64,000 bases of DNA from Eisenbergiella porci (GTDB taxonomy: Bacteria; Bacillota; Clostridia; Lachnospirales; Lachnospiraceae), in assembly GCF_009696275.1 (NCBI RefSeq), contig NZ_VUMI01000003.1:62001-126000 (forward strand). Reading direction: 5' to 3'. Below, in pieces: positions 24,811 through 33,386 of this stretch. A program made the position numbers and the translations under genes. Below the pieces are notes generated by a model. That model saw only the letters and a program-made list of their open reading frames with translations, did not search any database and was not told the origin of the DNA. Positions within the stretch are counted from its first letter, which is position 1. Each line of letters begins with the position of its first letter.

Positions 24811-26181
24811 ATGGAAGAGCACAACAGCTATTCTGATGTTACTTCCGAAATCGTACGGTTGGCTGAATTAAGCAAAGAAGCAGGTGTCATCGATACCGAG
24901 CTTTACACCAAATACGATGTCAAAAGAGGACTTCGTGATCTGAACGGAAAAGGTGTGCTTGCCGGACTAACGAATATTTCCGATGTACGCGCTACAAAGA
25001 TGGCGGATGGTAAATCGGTCCCCTGCGACGGTCACCTTTTTTACAGAGGCTATGAGGTTAACGATCTAGTTGAAGGTTTCCATAAGGATAACAGATTTGG
25101 TTTTGAAGAGGTTACATTTCTTCTGCTTTTCAACAAGCTGCCCACCAGGGAAGAGCTTGCCGAATTTGAAAAGCTGCTTATTTATTACAGAAGCCTCCCC
25201 ACAAGCTTTGTGAGGGACATCATTATGAAGGCCCCCAGCAAGGATATGATGAACACGCTTGCCAGAAGCATCCTGACGCTCTACTCATATGATGACAGGG
25301 CGGATGATGTTTCCCTTCCCAATGTACTCAGACAGTGCTTACAGCTTATCAGTCTCTGCCCGATGCTATCCATTTACGGATACCAGGCTTACAGCCATTA
25401 TCATGACGGCAACAGTCTCTTCATCCATCAGCCGATGACCGAAGGCTCCATGGCGGAAAATATCCTCCATATCCTGCGTCCCGACAGCTCTTATACCCCA
25501 CTGGAAGCCAGAATCCTGGATATCTGTATGATTCTGCACATGGAGCACGGCGGCGGCAATAACTCCTCCTTTACAACCCATGTTGTAACCTCCTCTCTGA
25601 CGGATACCTATTCCGTAATGGCTGCTGCCATCGGCTCCCTGAAGGGTCCCCGTCACGGTGGTGCGAACATCAAGGTAATGCAGATGTTCGAGGATATGAA
25701 GAAGGAAGTAAAGGACTGGGCGGACGAAGAAGAGGTTTCCCGTTATCTGGAACGCCTGCTGAGCAAGGACGCATTCGACCATGCAGGACTGATCTACGGC
25801 GTTGGCCATGCGGTCTATTCCAAATCGGATCCGAGAGCTGTTATTCTGAAGACGTTCGTGGAAAAGCTTTCGGAAGAAAAAGGGCTTCATAAGGAATTTG
25901 AACTTTACAATCTGGTGGAAAAGCTCGCCCCCAGCGTTATTTCCGGGGAAAGACAGATGTACAAGGGCGTCAGCGTAAACGTAGACTTCTATTCCGGCTA
26001 CGTTTACAACATGCTCGGCCTTCCCACTGAGCTGTATACTCCGATATTCGCCATCGCACGTATGGTGGGCTGGAGCGCACACCGCATGGAAGAGCTTGCC
26101 AACAACGGCAAAATCATCCGTCCCGCTTACAAAACCATTTGTACGGACAAAGATTATATCAGTCTCAGGGACAGAAAATGA
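24811..26181 (+). CDS. gltA: Citrate (Si)-synthase
   Basis: It condenses acetyl-CoA and oxaloacetate, probably feeding 2-oxoglutarate and glutamate synthesis in an incomplete TCA cycle. The 456-aa protein has the catalytic histidine regions HMEHGGGNNSSF and YGVGHAVYSKSDPRA and the terminal Asp/Arg region VSVNVDFYSGYVY. The N terminus is extended by about 50 residues relative to short bacterial enzymes, a form common in Clostridia. The ATG follows AAAGGTGG. It is the only large plus-strand gene in this region, with its own promoter and terminator. Confidence 0.92.
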   Translation: MEEHNSYSDVTSEIVRLAELSKEAGVIDTELYTKYDVKRGLRDLNGKGVLAGLTNISDVRATKMADGKSVPCDGHLFYRGYEVNDLVEGFHKDNRFGFEEVTFLLLFNKLPTREELAEFEKLLIYYRSLPTSFVRDIIMKAPSKDMMNTLARSILTLYSYDDRADDVSLPNVLRQCLQLISLCPMLSIYGYQAYSHYHDGNSLFIHQPMTEGSMAENILHILRPDSSYTPLEARILDICMILHMEHGGGNNSSFTTHVVTSSLTDTYSVMAAAIGSLKGPRHGGANIKVMQMFEDMKKEVKDWADEEEVSRYLERLLSKDAFDHAGLIYGVGHAVYSKSDPRAVILKTFVEKLSEEKGLHKEFELYNLVEKLAPSVISGERQMYKGVSVNVDFYSGYVYNMLGLPTELYTPIFAIARMVGWSAHRMEELANNGKIIRPAYKTICTDKDYISLRDRK

Positions 26182-26184
26182 TAA

Positions 26185-26217
26185 ACAGGCCGGCACACAA
26201 CGCCGGCCTGTTTTTTT
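26185..26217 (+). terminator. Intrinsic terminator of gltA
   Basis: CAGGCCGGC / GCCGGCCTG stem followed by seven T residues, directly after the stop codon. Confidence 0.92.
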
Positions 26218-26224
26218 GTGCAAT

Positions 26225-26263
26225 AAAAAACCGTTCAGTTCCGGTAAGAGCCGCACGGTTTTT
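26225..26263 (-). terminator. Intrinsic terminator of thrC
   Basis: AAAAACCGT/ACGGTTTTT hairpin with a T-rich minus-strand tail. It faces the gltA terminator in a convergent arrangement. Confidence 0.7.
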
Positions 26264-26308
26264 ATTATTTCTTTATATTTTATTATTTCTATATTTTATT
26301 ATTTCTTT
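26259..26308. repeat. Triplicated AT-rich 16-18 bp repeat at the end of thrC
   Basis: Three near-identical units of the form TTTTATTATTTCT(tta)TAta follow one another. The last unit overlaps the thrC stop codon (26299), suggesting slippage duplication between thrC and its terminator. Confidence 0.7.
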
Positions 26309-27798
26309 AGCCCGAGGAAGCTCTTTACAACATCCTTCATGCCGTCTTTTTCACATACGGTATCATGCAGTACAGGAGCTGTCCGGATCTCTTCGATTGC
26401 CGCAGGGATCTCCACATTGGCAATGCGGGCCAGCTCGTCAACCAGCTCAAAATCTCCCCAGGAAGCATACGCATATTTGGGAGCAATGGCCTGCAGCACG
26501 CTTCTTGTAAATTTGAAGGGACTGGCAGTGGAAGCGATGACCGTTACGGTATCCTTATCCCCTGTCGCTTCTTTATACTTGTCATAAACAGCTGCCGCCA
26601 CTGCGGTATGGGTATCAATCACATAGCCCGTATCCTCATAAAGAGCCCTGATCTTTGCGAAGGCTTCCTCCTCTTTTGCATAATTGCCATAAAAATCACC
26701 CAGCTGCGCTTTCATTTCCGGAGTGATTTCATATTTTCCGTCACCGCCCAGCGCTTTCATCAAATCTGCCGTCTTTTCCGGATCATTTCCGGCAATGCGA
26801 TATATCAGGCGCTCCAGATTACTGGAGATCAGAATATCCATGGAAGGAGAACTGGTCAGCACGAATTCACGGTTGCGATCGTATTCCCCTGTGGAAAAGA
26901 AATCGTAAAGCACCTTGTTCTCATTGGAGGCGCAAATCAGCTTATTGATGGGAAGCCCCATATTCTTCGCATAAAACGCCGCCAGAATATTGCCGAAATT
27001 ACCGGTGGGAACCGTCACGTTGATTTTCTCACCCTTTGCAAGCTTGCCTTCCGCCAGCAGCTGCACATAAGCATATACGTAATAAACAATCTGGGGAACC
27101 AGGCGTCCTATGTTAATGGAGTTCGCGGAGGAAAACTGATATCCTCCCGCCGCCATCTCTTTTTCCAGTTCTTTGTCGGAAAAAAGCTTCTTTACACCGG
27201 TCTGGGCATCATCAAAATTGCCGTGGATACCCACCACATGGGTATTGGCCCCTTTCTGGGTAACCATCTGCTTCTCCTGGATCGGGCTGACGCCGTTCTT
27301 GGGGTAAAAAACAATAATTTTCGTTCCCGGCACATCCGCAAAGCCCGCCAGGGCCGCCTTCCCGGTATCCCCGGAGGTTGCCGTAAGAATGACAATTTCC
27401 TTATCCGCTTTATTCTTCGCTGCCGCCGTAATCATCAGATGAGGAAGGATGGATAGCGCCATGTCCTTAAAAGCAATGGTTTTTCCATGAAAAAGCTCCA
27501 GAAAATAAGCGCCGTCCGCTTCCGCCATGGGTGCAATCACTTCCGTGTCAAATTTGCTGTCATAGGCATTGGCAATACACTTCTTCAGCTCTTCCTCCGT
27601 AAAATCAGTGAGAAAAAGCTTCATAACCTCATAAGCCACTTCTCCGTAAGTCATACTGCCCAGTTCTTCCAGCGTCTTATCCAATTGGGGGATTCTCTCC
27701 GGTACGAAAAGGCCCCCGTCCTCTGAAAGTCCCTTCAGAATTGCCTGGGAAGCGCTTACTGACGTGTTACTTCTGGTACTCCTGTATAAGATTTCCAT
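26299..27798 (-). CDS. thrC: Threonine synthase
   Basis: A PLP enzyme that converts O-phosphohomoserine to threonine. The 499-aa protein shows the cofactor lysine in FHGKTIAFKDMAL and the phosphate loop TATSGDTGKAALAG. Its length matches the bacterial/yeast type 2 enzyme. It starts 211 bp downstream of the lanM stop on the same strand. That gap contains only a GCCTGC/GCAGGC hairpin (about 27816-27831), so read-through from the lanthipeptide genes is possible, though I see no functional link. Confidence 0.95.
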   Translation of the reverse strand: MEILYRSTRSNTSVSASQAILKGLSEDGGLFVPERIPQLDKTLEELGSMTYGEVAYEVMKLFLTDFTEEELKKCIANAYDSKFDTEVIAPMAEADGAYFLELFHGKTIAFKDMALSILPHLMITAAAKNKADKEIVILTATSGDTGKAALAGFADVPGTKIIVFYPKNGVSPIQEKQMVTQKGANTHVVGIHGNFDDAQTGVKKLFSDKELEKEMAAGGYQFSSANSINIGRLVPQIVYYVYAYVQLLAEGKLAKGEKINVTVPTGNFGNILAAFYAKNMGLPINKLICASNENKVLYDFFSTGEYDRNREFVLTSSPSMDILISSNLERLIYRIAGNDPEKTADLMKALGGDGKYEITPEMKAQLGDFYGNYAKEEEAFAKIRALYEDTGYVIDTHTAVAAAVYDKYKEATGDKDTVTVIASTASPFKFTRSVLQAIAPKYAYASWGDFELVDELARIANVEIPAAIEEIRTAPVLHDTVCEKDGMKDVVKSFLGLKK

Positions 27799-28009
27799 TT
27801 CACAATCTCCTCACCGCCTGCCGAGGCAGGCTCACTTTCTCATATGATTTACAGCCTGTGCATTTCCTGTATACATCCGGACAGGTTTCCATCGTGCCGT
27901 TCCCCTGTCAGTTCATCAGTATAACATACATTCTTTCCTGATGCAATCCGTTTCGGACACACTTTTGTTTTTCCCAGGAAGACATTTTCCCGGTTTTGTT
28001 TTTCACGAT

Positions 28010-30907
28010 TCAGATTCCACACACCAGAATATCCGGAAGCGTTGTAAATCCGGCCAGCTTCAGGCAGGCATAGCCAATGCCGGACATGCCGCTCATTAAG
28101 CCCCTGGCGTATTTTTCCTGAGGCATAAGACGCCCCTTCTCCAGTTCCTCCAAAGCTGCTCCGCAAAGAGCATTCTTCACCTGCGCAAGCTGTTCTGACG
28201 GAAACGTTTTCCCATAGCGCTCAAGAAGGAGAAGCATTCCCATATTTCCATGGCATAAACACATCCCTTCTCTTCTTCGAAGCGCCAGAAAGCCATGCTC
28301 CGCCAGTCGCAAGTCCTCTTCCATCACTTCCTTCAGCTTCCCGTCCACGTAGGGCAGACAGGCAAGCCTTGCCGCGGCAATACCGCCGAAGCCATGACAC
28401 CAGGCTGCCGCCTGCCAGCGCCCTTCGCCCTCTTCCTGACGCAGATCCGCCCAGTTATGCCATTTTTCACTGTAAAGGCTGCGTTCATAGGCGAGAGCTT
28501 CCGACAAGACAGGTTCATATTCCGTACTTTTCAACAGATAGTCAAGTTTTGCCAGCCCCGGCAGAAAACCGCTGCCGCCGTGGGACATTCCGGCCAGCGC
28601 AGCCTGGGATGCCCGGTTAGGCCAGCCGCTCCCTTTTTCCCGCTTTTGGACATTGGCAGTGAGGATATCCGCAGCCCTGCGGGCAAGCCGCAGATACGCT
28701 TCCGAAGAGGTAATCTCATACATACCGCACAGAACCAGGACCGCTCCGGCATTTCCATATACCAGATCGTAAACGGTATCCTTCTCTATCAGCTCCGGCA
28801 GCAACTGGCTGTGTTTTTCAGCATATTCCAGAAAAACCATTTCTCCTGTTATCCGATACATTGCCTGATATGCATAACATATGGAAGCTTCTCCGCAGAA
28901 AGCGCCCGTACTCTCCGACGCCAGGTTCCTTCTGTCCTCCATGCAGCGGTTTGTATAATGAAAAAGAGTATTTCGCACCGCCCGGCACAGTTCTTCCTGT
29001 TTTCCGCATGCTTTATTAACCGCATGAAGAAATACGGCAATTCCTGCGGTTCCGTTATAGAGATAATAATCCCCCTGCGAAAGCCGGATTCCTTCTTCCT
29101 TCACACCTGCCAGAACCGGTTCTATCCAGTTCACATGCTCTCTTTTTTCGTCCCATAGGGCAGCCTGCCCAATCTGCTCCGCTATTTCCAATGCTTTTTC
29201 ATAAAACCTTCGCTCCCTGTCCCTGCCAGGCGCTATCTGCACCGGGAGGGAGACATAAGAATTGATGAAGTCCGTTTTGTCATAGCCTGACAAATCCATC
29301 GACAGCCCGATGATTTGTTCCTGCCTGACAAGCTCTTCCCTGCACAGCCTGTCCGCTCTATTTTTAAGACAATCGATGAAGGACAGGGGAAAATAGTCCG
29401 GCAATTCCTCTCCTCCTGAGGCAAAAAGGGCGCAGTTGTCAGGCCTTGTAAAATAATAAGGAATATCGCCCTCCTGCAAATCCCGGATCCCATATTCCAC
29501 TGCCTTCTTTTCCGCCCCGGTCAGCGCCGTCTTTCCTGCATACAGGTTCTCGAAAAGCTTCCTCCGGTTCTCTTCCTTTTGCAAAACCATGGGATGGCTG
29601 CCGCCGGATAAAAGAGTGGCATACCTCTGCGTATTGTCCAGGAGCACACGGACTCTGCAGTCCCGGATTTCCTCCATAATTTTCTGAATCACTTTGTTTT
29701 TATCTTTCAAAAACATCAGGCCGGCTTCCCGAAATCCTGATATAATGACAGATTTATAGGCAGTCGGGGATACTTTGTTTCCACTCAGCACCACCTGATT
29801 TTTTCCTGCGGGCATCTGTGGATTTTCATATGAAATTTTCATATCGGAGGTTTTGTCATTGATCACCCTGGCCACTTTTATTGCCGCTTTTTGACCTTCC
29901 CCCGCATTCAGCACATTTACATGCGTCTGCCTCGCCGGGTCAGGAAGGATTCCGCTGTACAGTACGGAATAACTTTCTACGGAATAATTCTCTGCGGGCT
30001 CCTTTTCCCCTCCGGCCGTTGTGCAAAGCACCTCCGTATCTACAGGAACCGGATATTCTCCATGAGCTATCATGTTCTCATAGTGCAGATCTCCCGTCCC
30101 CAGTAAAAAGCTTAGAAAAACACAAACGCCCAGACGTCTGAAATACCGTTCTGTCTGAGACGGCTGCGTACACTCCTGTGGGGAAACCCATTCAATCCAG
30201 GCATATTCCTCACGAAGGACCATGCCATAGGTATAACCTTCCAGCTGTATTCCTTCATAAAAATAATTCAGCAGATTGAGAAATGCCTTTTCCGTTTTGG
30301 CATTGCGTGGTTTATACAGGAAGGTATCTCCCTGATCCGTTTCTATTTTCAACACACATTTCCCATTACTGTGGCAATCCGCCGCCATGTCTTGAATCCC
30401 TGTGATATTTCCCATGGTTCTGCCGTGAAGTATGTTTTTTTCGATTTCCTTCCGATCCACTTCCAGACGGTTTCGCATTTCGCTTAGAAAATCCGCAGAT
30501 TGGCTGATGGTCCTTCTGATATTTTCCGCCAGAAGGGGATATACTTCAAAAAGCTCTTCCCGCAGTTCCTTTCTGCCAAGAATCTGTTCGTTAAAAAACT
30601 GATATTCTTCACTGCTGCTGCCTCCTTCCAGCTTTCCGACGGCTTTGTACATGCTCATTTCTACTATAAGGGTGCGGACGCAGACGGCGTGGAGACGGGA
30701 TAGGATTAGCTCGGGCATTCCCGGACAGAAAAGAGTGCCTGGATTTTCCGAACGGGTATGAAAGGATAGAGCCTGGAGATATTCTTGTTTGGCAGCGGCC
30801 AGGAAAGGGAGATAGAAGGTTCCGAAAGTGTGGGACTTGGATTGGTTGATTTCTTCTACAGACAAAACCGTCTCATAATTTATCAAAAGAAATATATTAT
30901 CTTGCAT
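28010..30907 (-). CDS. lanM: Class II lanthipeptide synthetase LanM
   Basis: A bifunctional enzyme that phosphorylates and dehydrates Ser/Thr of a precursor and then forms (methyl)lanthionine rings with Cys. The 965-aa protein has an N-terminal LanM dehydratase (DUF4135-type) domain with the kinase-like TGDLHYENMIAHG block (271-283) and PVPVDTE. A LanC-like cyclase domain starts around 620 (YNGTAGIAVFLHA). The three zinc ligands are visible: Cys837 (WCHGFGG), Cys885 and His886 (LCHGNMG). The ATG at 30907 has AAGGA seven bases upstream; upstream in-frame starts overlap the attenuator. The precursor gene lies 84 bp upstream, separated by a terminator-like hairpin. No transporter gene follows; thrC is next. 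Confidence 0.95.
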   Translation of the reverse strand: MQDNIFLLINYETVLSVEEINQSKSHTFGTFYLPFLAAAKQEYLQALSFHTRSENPGTLFCPGMPELILSRLHAVCVRTLIVEMSMYKAVGKLEGGSSSEEYQFFNEQILGRKELREELFEVYPLLAENIRRTISQSADFLSEMRNRLEVDRKEIEKNILHGRTMGNITGIQDMAADCHSNGKCVLKIETDQGDTFLYKPRNAKTEKAFLNLLNYFYEGIQLEGYTYGMVLREEYAWIEWVSPQECTQPSQTERYFRRLGVCVFLSFLLGTGDLHYENMIAHGEYPVPVDTEVLCTTAGGEKEPAENYSVESYSVLYSGILPDPARQTHVNVLNAGEGQKAAIKVARVINDKTSDMKISYENPQMPAGKNQVVLSGNKVSPTAYKSVIISGFREAGLMFLKDKNKVIQKIMEEIRDCRVRVLLDNTQRYATLLSGGSHPMVLQKEENRRKLFENLYAGKTALTGAEKKAVEYGIRDLQEGDIPYYFTRPDNCALFASGGEELPDYFPLSFIDCLKNRADRLCREELVRQEQIIGLSMDLSGYDKTDFINSYVSLPVQIAPGRDRERRFYEKALEIAEQIGQAALWDEKREHVNWIEPVLAGVKEEGIRLSQGDYYLYNGTAGIAVFLHAVNKACGKQEELCRAVRNTLFHYTNRCMEDRRNLASESTGAFCGEASICYAYQAMYRITGEMVFLEYAEKHSQLLPELIEKDTVYDLVYGNAGAVLVLCGMYEITSSEAYLRLARRAADILTANVQKREKGSGWPNRASQAALAGMSHGGSGFLPGLAKLDYLLKSTEYEPVLSEALAYERSLYSEKWHNWADLRQEEGEGRWQAAAWCHGFGGIAAARLACLPYVDGKLKEVMEEDLRLAEHGFLALRRREGMCLCHGNMGMLLLLERYGKTFPSEQLAQVKNALCGAALEELEKGRLMPQEKYARGLMSGMSGIGYACLKLAGFTTLPDILVCGI

Positions 30908-30953
30908 AGCATTTTCCTTACCCATATACTTTTTTAAATTCACTGAAGTATAT

Positions 30954-30986
30954 AAAAAAGCAAGATGCCAAAACATCTTGCTTTTT
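30954..30986 (-). terminator. Attenuator/terminator between lanA and lanM
   Basis: Minus-strand GCAAGATG, TTTTGG loop, CATCTTGC, then six T residues (30959-30954). It follows six bases after the precursor stop codon, so most transcripts should end here, giving high lanA and low lanM expression, the usual precursor:enzyme stoichiometry. Confidence 0.88.
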
Positions 30987-30991
30987 GCTTT

Positions 30992-31135
30992 TTAACAACA
31001 AAAAATTGTAAAAAACTGAGTTGAAGCTGTAATATCAGGTGCCTGCACCTCATTGATATCTTCTTTTTGAATCTCCTTCATCTCAAAGGTAACATCTCCT
31101 GCACAAGACATAAAGTCTTCTCTCTTCATTTCCAT
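30992..31135 (-). CDS. lanA: Lanthipeptide precursor peptide (47 aa)
   Basis: A short ORF with AAGGAGG nine bases before the ATG at 31135. The leader is acidic (EDFMSCAGDVTFEMKEI, then QKEDINEV). The predicted core region is near APDITASTQFFTIFCC, with Thr36, Ser38, Thr39, Thr43 as dehydratable residues and adjacent Cys46-Cys47 at the very end. The C terminus resembles the QF-FTCC end of the lacticin 481/ruminococcin A group but lacks their N-terminal ring segment. There is no double-glycine cleavage site, and Cys11 lies in the leader. Position between the sensor kinase gene and lanM makes it the obvious substrate. Too short for ordinary gene calling. Confidence 0.85.
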   Translation of the reverse strand: MEMKREDFMSCAGDVTFEMKEIQKEDINEVQAPDITASTQFFTIFCC

Positions 31136-31149
31136 ATTTGTTTTCCTCC

Positions 31150-32460
31150 TTAATAAAATAATGAAATATTTATTTTAAATATTTTCATTTCAGCCCTATA
31201 TTCCAAAATACCATTGTATTTTTCCACCGAATTCTGCACACTTTTTATTCCAAGACCATGCATGTACTCATTATTTTTGCTACTTTTTAACCAACCATTA
31301 TCTCGCTGAATCTTACCATCAAATGTATTTGATATATTAATAATTGTTGCACATTCATTCTGATTTATATTAATTTTAATCCAACGTTCCGATTCTTTCA
31401 GTTTCAAACATGCTTCAATTGCATTATCAAGAAGATTAGACAATATAGAGCACCAGTCAATGTCCTGTATCCTTCCTTCTGAAATTATACCAGTTTTTAC
31501 CATAAAATCAATATCATTATTCTCAGCTTTTTCAATTTTATCAGCTAATATGATATCAACTATTCTATTCCCAGTATATTTTTTATGTTCTAACTTTAGA
31601 ATTGGTTCTGTCACCTTACCTATATAGCTTTCCGCTCTATCTAAATCCCTTTCTGCAATCAACATCGATAATACAGCTAAATGGTTCTTCATATCATGAA
31701 AGACACGTTCTCGCTTTTGATATAATAAAAACATTTCCTGATAATTTTTCTCTATCAAATTATTTTGGCTATTCACCAAGTGTATTTCATTTTTCTTTTC
31801 AATATACATAATATAAATAACTATTATAATAAAGAAAAGAATTAACAAACTCGGAAACAATATAAAATAGAAATCTGTACTCCCTTTTAAACGATATGGT
31901 ACATAATAAATTCTTTCACAAAAATATAATCCTATATAAACAACTGAAACAAATCCCCAAAACATTAACTGATATTTATCAAATGTTTGTCCTATCAATT
32001 TTTTCTTTTTTATTATCCCGATTAATCCAATATAAAGTATTGCTCTACCAATTGACATTGTCAAAATTCTTTTCCAGCATAATTCATTCTGAACACAATT
32101 TATAAAATCAATGCTTATAAAAAAATATTGTCCTGTATAACTAAACAAAAGATCAAGAAAGTAGAGAATAACAAAATATAACGAAGAAATTAATAAGGCT
32201 TTAATAAATTTAACTCTATAAAAAGATATACTTACAAGTACAAACAATGTAATACACAAAAACATATAAAATCGAGAATACATAGCTACTGTTTCCCGAT
32301 GATATACCGTCAGCCCCCAAAGTAAAACTCCCGACAAAAACCACAAAATATTACTCCAGGCTTTATCGCTCCTCTTATCAAAGAACACCTGAAGTAAATA
32401 ATATAGTCCGCAAATCTCTACAGCACAAAGCACACCCTGCGCAACTCTCAGCCAAATCAC
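31150..32460 (-). CDS. GHKL sensor histidine kinase (AgrC/ComD-like)
   Basis: A 436-aa membrane kinase. Six to seven hydrophobic helices span residues 1-220. The cytoplasmic part carries the H-box FHDMKNHL (His255), the N-box DWCSILSNLLDNAIEAC and the G-box HGLGIKSV of the HPK10/GHKL class, which typically detects peptides. The start codon overlaps the response-regulator stop by 4 bp (ATGA), so the two are translationally coupled. It ends 14 bp before the lanA start. The gene is strikingly AT-rich compared with neighbours, suggesting a separate origin. It may sense the mature lanthipeptide and autoinduce the locus; that is inference. Confidence 0.88.
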   Translation of the reverse strand: MIWLRVAQGVLCAVEICGLYYLLQVFFDKRSDKAWSNILWFLSGVLLWGLTVYHRETVAMYSRFYMFLCITLFVLVSISFYRVKFIKALLISSLYFVILYFLDLLFSYTGQYFFISIDFINCVQNELCWKRILTMSIGRAILYIGLIGIIKKKKLIGQTFDKYQLMFWGFVSVVYIGLYFCERIYYVPYRLKGSTDFYFILFPSLLILFFIIIVIYIMYIEKKNEIHLVNSQNNLIEKNYQEMFLLYQKRERVFHDMKNHLAVLSMLIAERDLDRAESYIGKVTEPILKLEHKKYTGNRIVDIILADKIEKAENNDIDFMVKTGIISEGRIQDIDWCSILSNLLDNAIEACLKLKESERWIKININQNECATIINISNTFDGKIQRDNGWLKSSKNNEYMHGLGIKSVQNSVEKYNGILEYRAEMKIFKINISLFY

Positions 32461-33206
32461 ATCCTATCCCTCCAAAAATAATGGATAGCCTCTTTTACCT
32501 CTTTCATATGTGTTCTGCCAATCTGAAGCCGCTTTCCGTTTCTGAGCGTAATCTCTTTATTTTCGAGCTTTACAATATGCTTGATATTAACGATATAACC
32601 TCGCTCCACACAAAGGAACTCGCTGGAATCCAGCTGTATGTAGACCTCCTGGAGTGACTTGCGTACCGGAACTTCCCTGTCAATTAAGACGAAAACTGCA
32701 TTTTTATTATTTTTGTAAACATATATAATTTCTTGATATTCTATCCGTTCAAAACGGGAATTAGTTTCAACAAAATAATATTTTTCTATTTTCTTCTGCA
32801 TTTCCCCCAAAATCTCCAGAAGAGTTGCCTCAAGCTTCTCTTCCAGGAGATTCTTTGGGATATAGGAAAAAGCTTTTACCTCATACCCTTCCACGGCATA
32901 TTGTAGATATGAGGTAATGAAAATCAGATACGTAGCCTGTGCAGTTTCCCGGATTTTTCGCGCAAGTTCCAGGCCGTTCATTTGTGGCATTTCGATGTCC
33001 AGAAAACAGATATCATATTGAAATCCTTCTTCTAGATCAAAATAAAAAACCTCCGGGTTAGGGAAAAGTCTGACTTCGCACAAAACATTTTTGCCATCAA
33101 AGAACGTATGCACTTTTTTACGCAGAAGCAGAAGAAAGTCGGTATTGTCATCAACCAAAGCTATTTTCAACAAATCCTCTGCCCCCCTATCTGGTTTCAC
33201 ATTCAT
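32457..33206 (-). CDS. LytTR-family response regulator
   Basis: A receiver domain (phospho-acceptor Asp70 in CFLDIEMPQ, acidic pocket VDDN at 18-21) followed by a LytTR DNA-binding domain (about 140-245, with VERGYIVNIKHI and RNGKRLQIGRTH). It pairs with the GHKL kinase. Start choice is uncertain. The ATG at 33206 overlaps a TATAAT and lacks a good ribosome binding site, whereas TTG at 33170 (LKIALVDDN) has AGAGGA just before it. Two AACGG (minus CCGTT) half-sites, 12 bp apart at 33267-33283, may be LytTR sites for autoregulation, but their spacing is not the classical 21-22 bp. Confidence 0.88.
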   Translation of the reverse strand: MNVKPDRGAEDLLKIALVDDNTDFLLLLRKKVHTFFDGKNVLCEVRLFPNPEVFYFDLEEGFQYDICFLDIEMPQMNGLELARKIRETAQATYLIFITSYLQYAVEGYEVKAFSYIPKNLLEEKLEATLLEILGEMQKKIEKYYFVETNSRFERIEYQEIIYVYKNNKNAVFVLIDREVPVRKSLQEVYIQLDSSEFLCVERGYIVNIKHIVKLENKEITLRNGKRLQIGRTHMKEVKEAIHYFWRDRM

Positions 33207-33210
33207 TATA
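33205..33210 (-). promoter_or_regulatory. Possible -10 element of the lanthipeptide regulatory genes
   Basis: A perfect minus-strand TATAAT at 33210-33205 with no recognisable -35, as expected of activator-dependent LytTR promoters. If used, the ATG at 33206 cannot be the start and the TTG at 33170 would be. Confidence 0.35.
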
Positions 33211-33386
33211 CCTGCTTATTCTGGAAAAAGATTCCTTTGTCCTCCAATGGCACTTTTTTGACCTCAAACGGCATACATAACGGTTATAATTATATACGAT
33301 TTCAATTTAAAAGGAAATATTTATCTTATTTTTTTAGAAAAACCTTATATTTTTCGGCCGCAGTCCATTACATCCCAATTTCCGTC

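Noticed and set aside
27799-28009. Possible T-box or leader peptide before thrC
   Set aside because: No T-box core, no run of Thr codons and no terminator pair; only a short GC hairpin.
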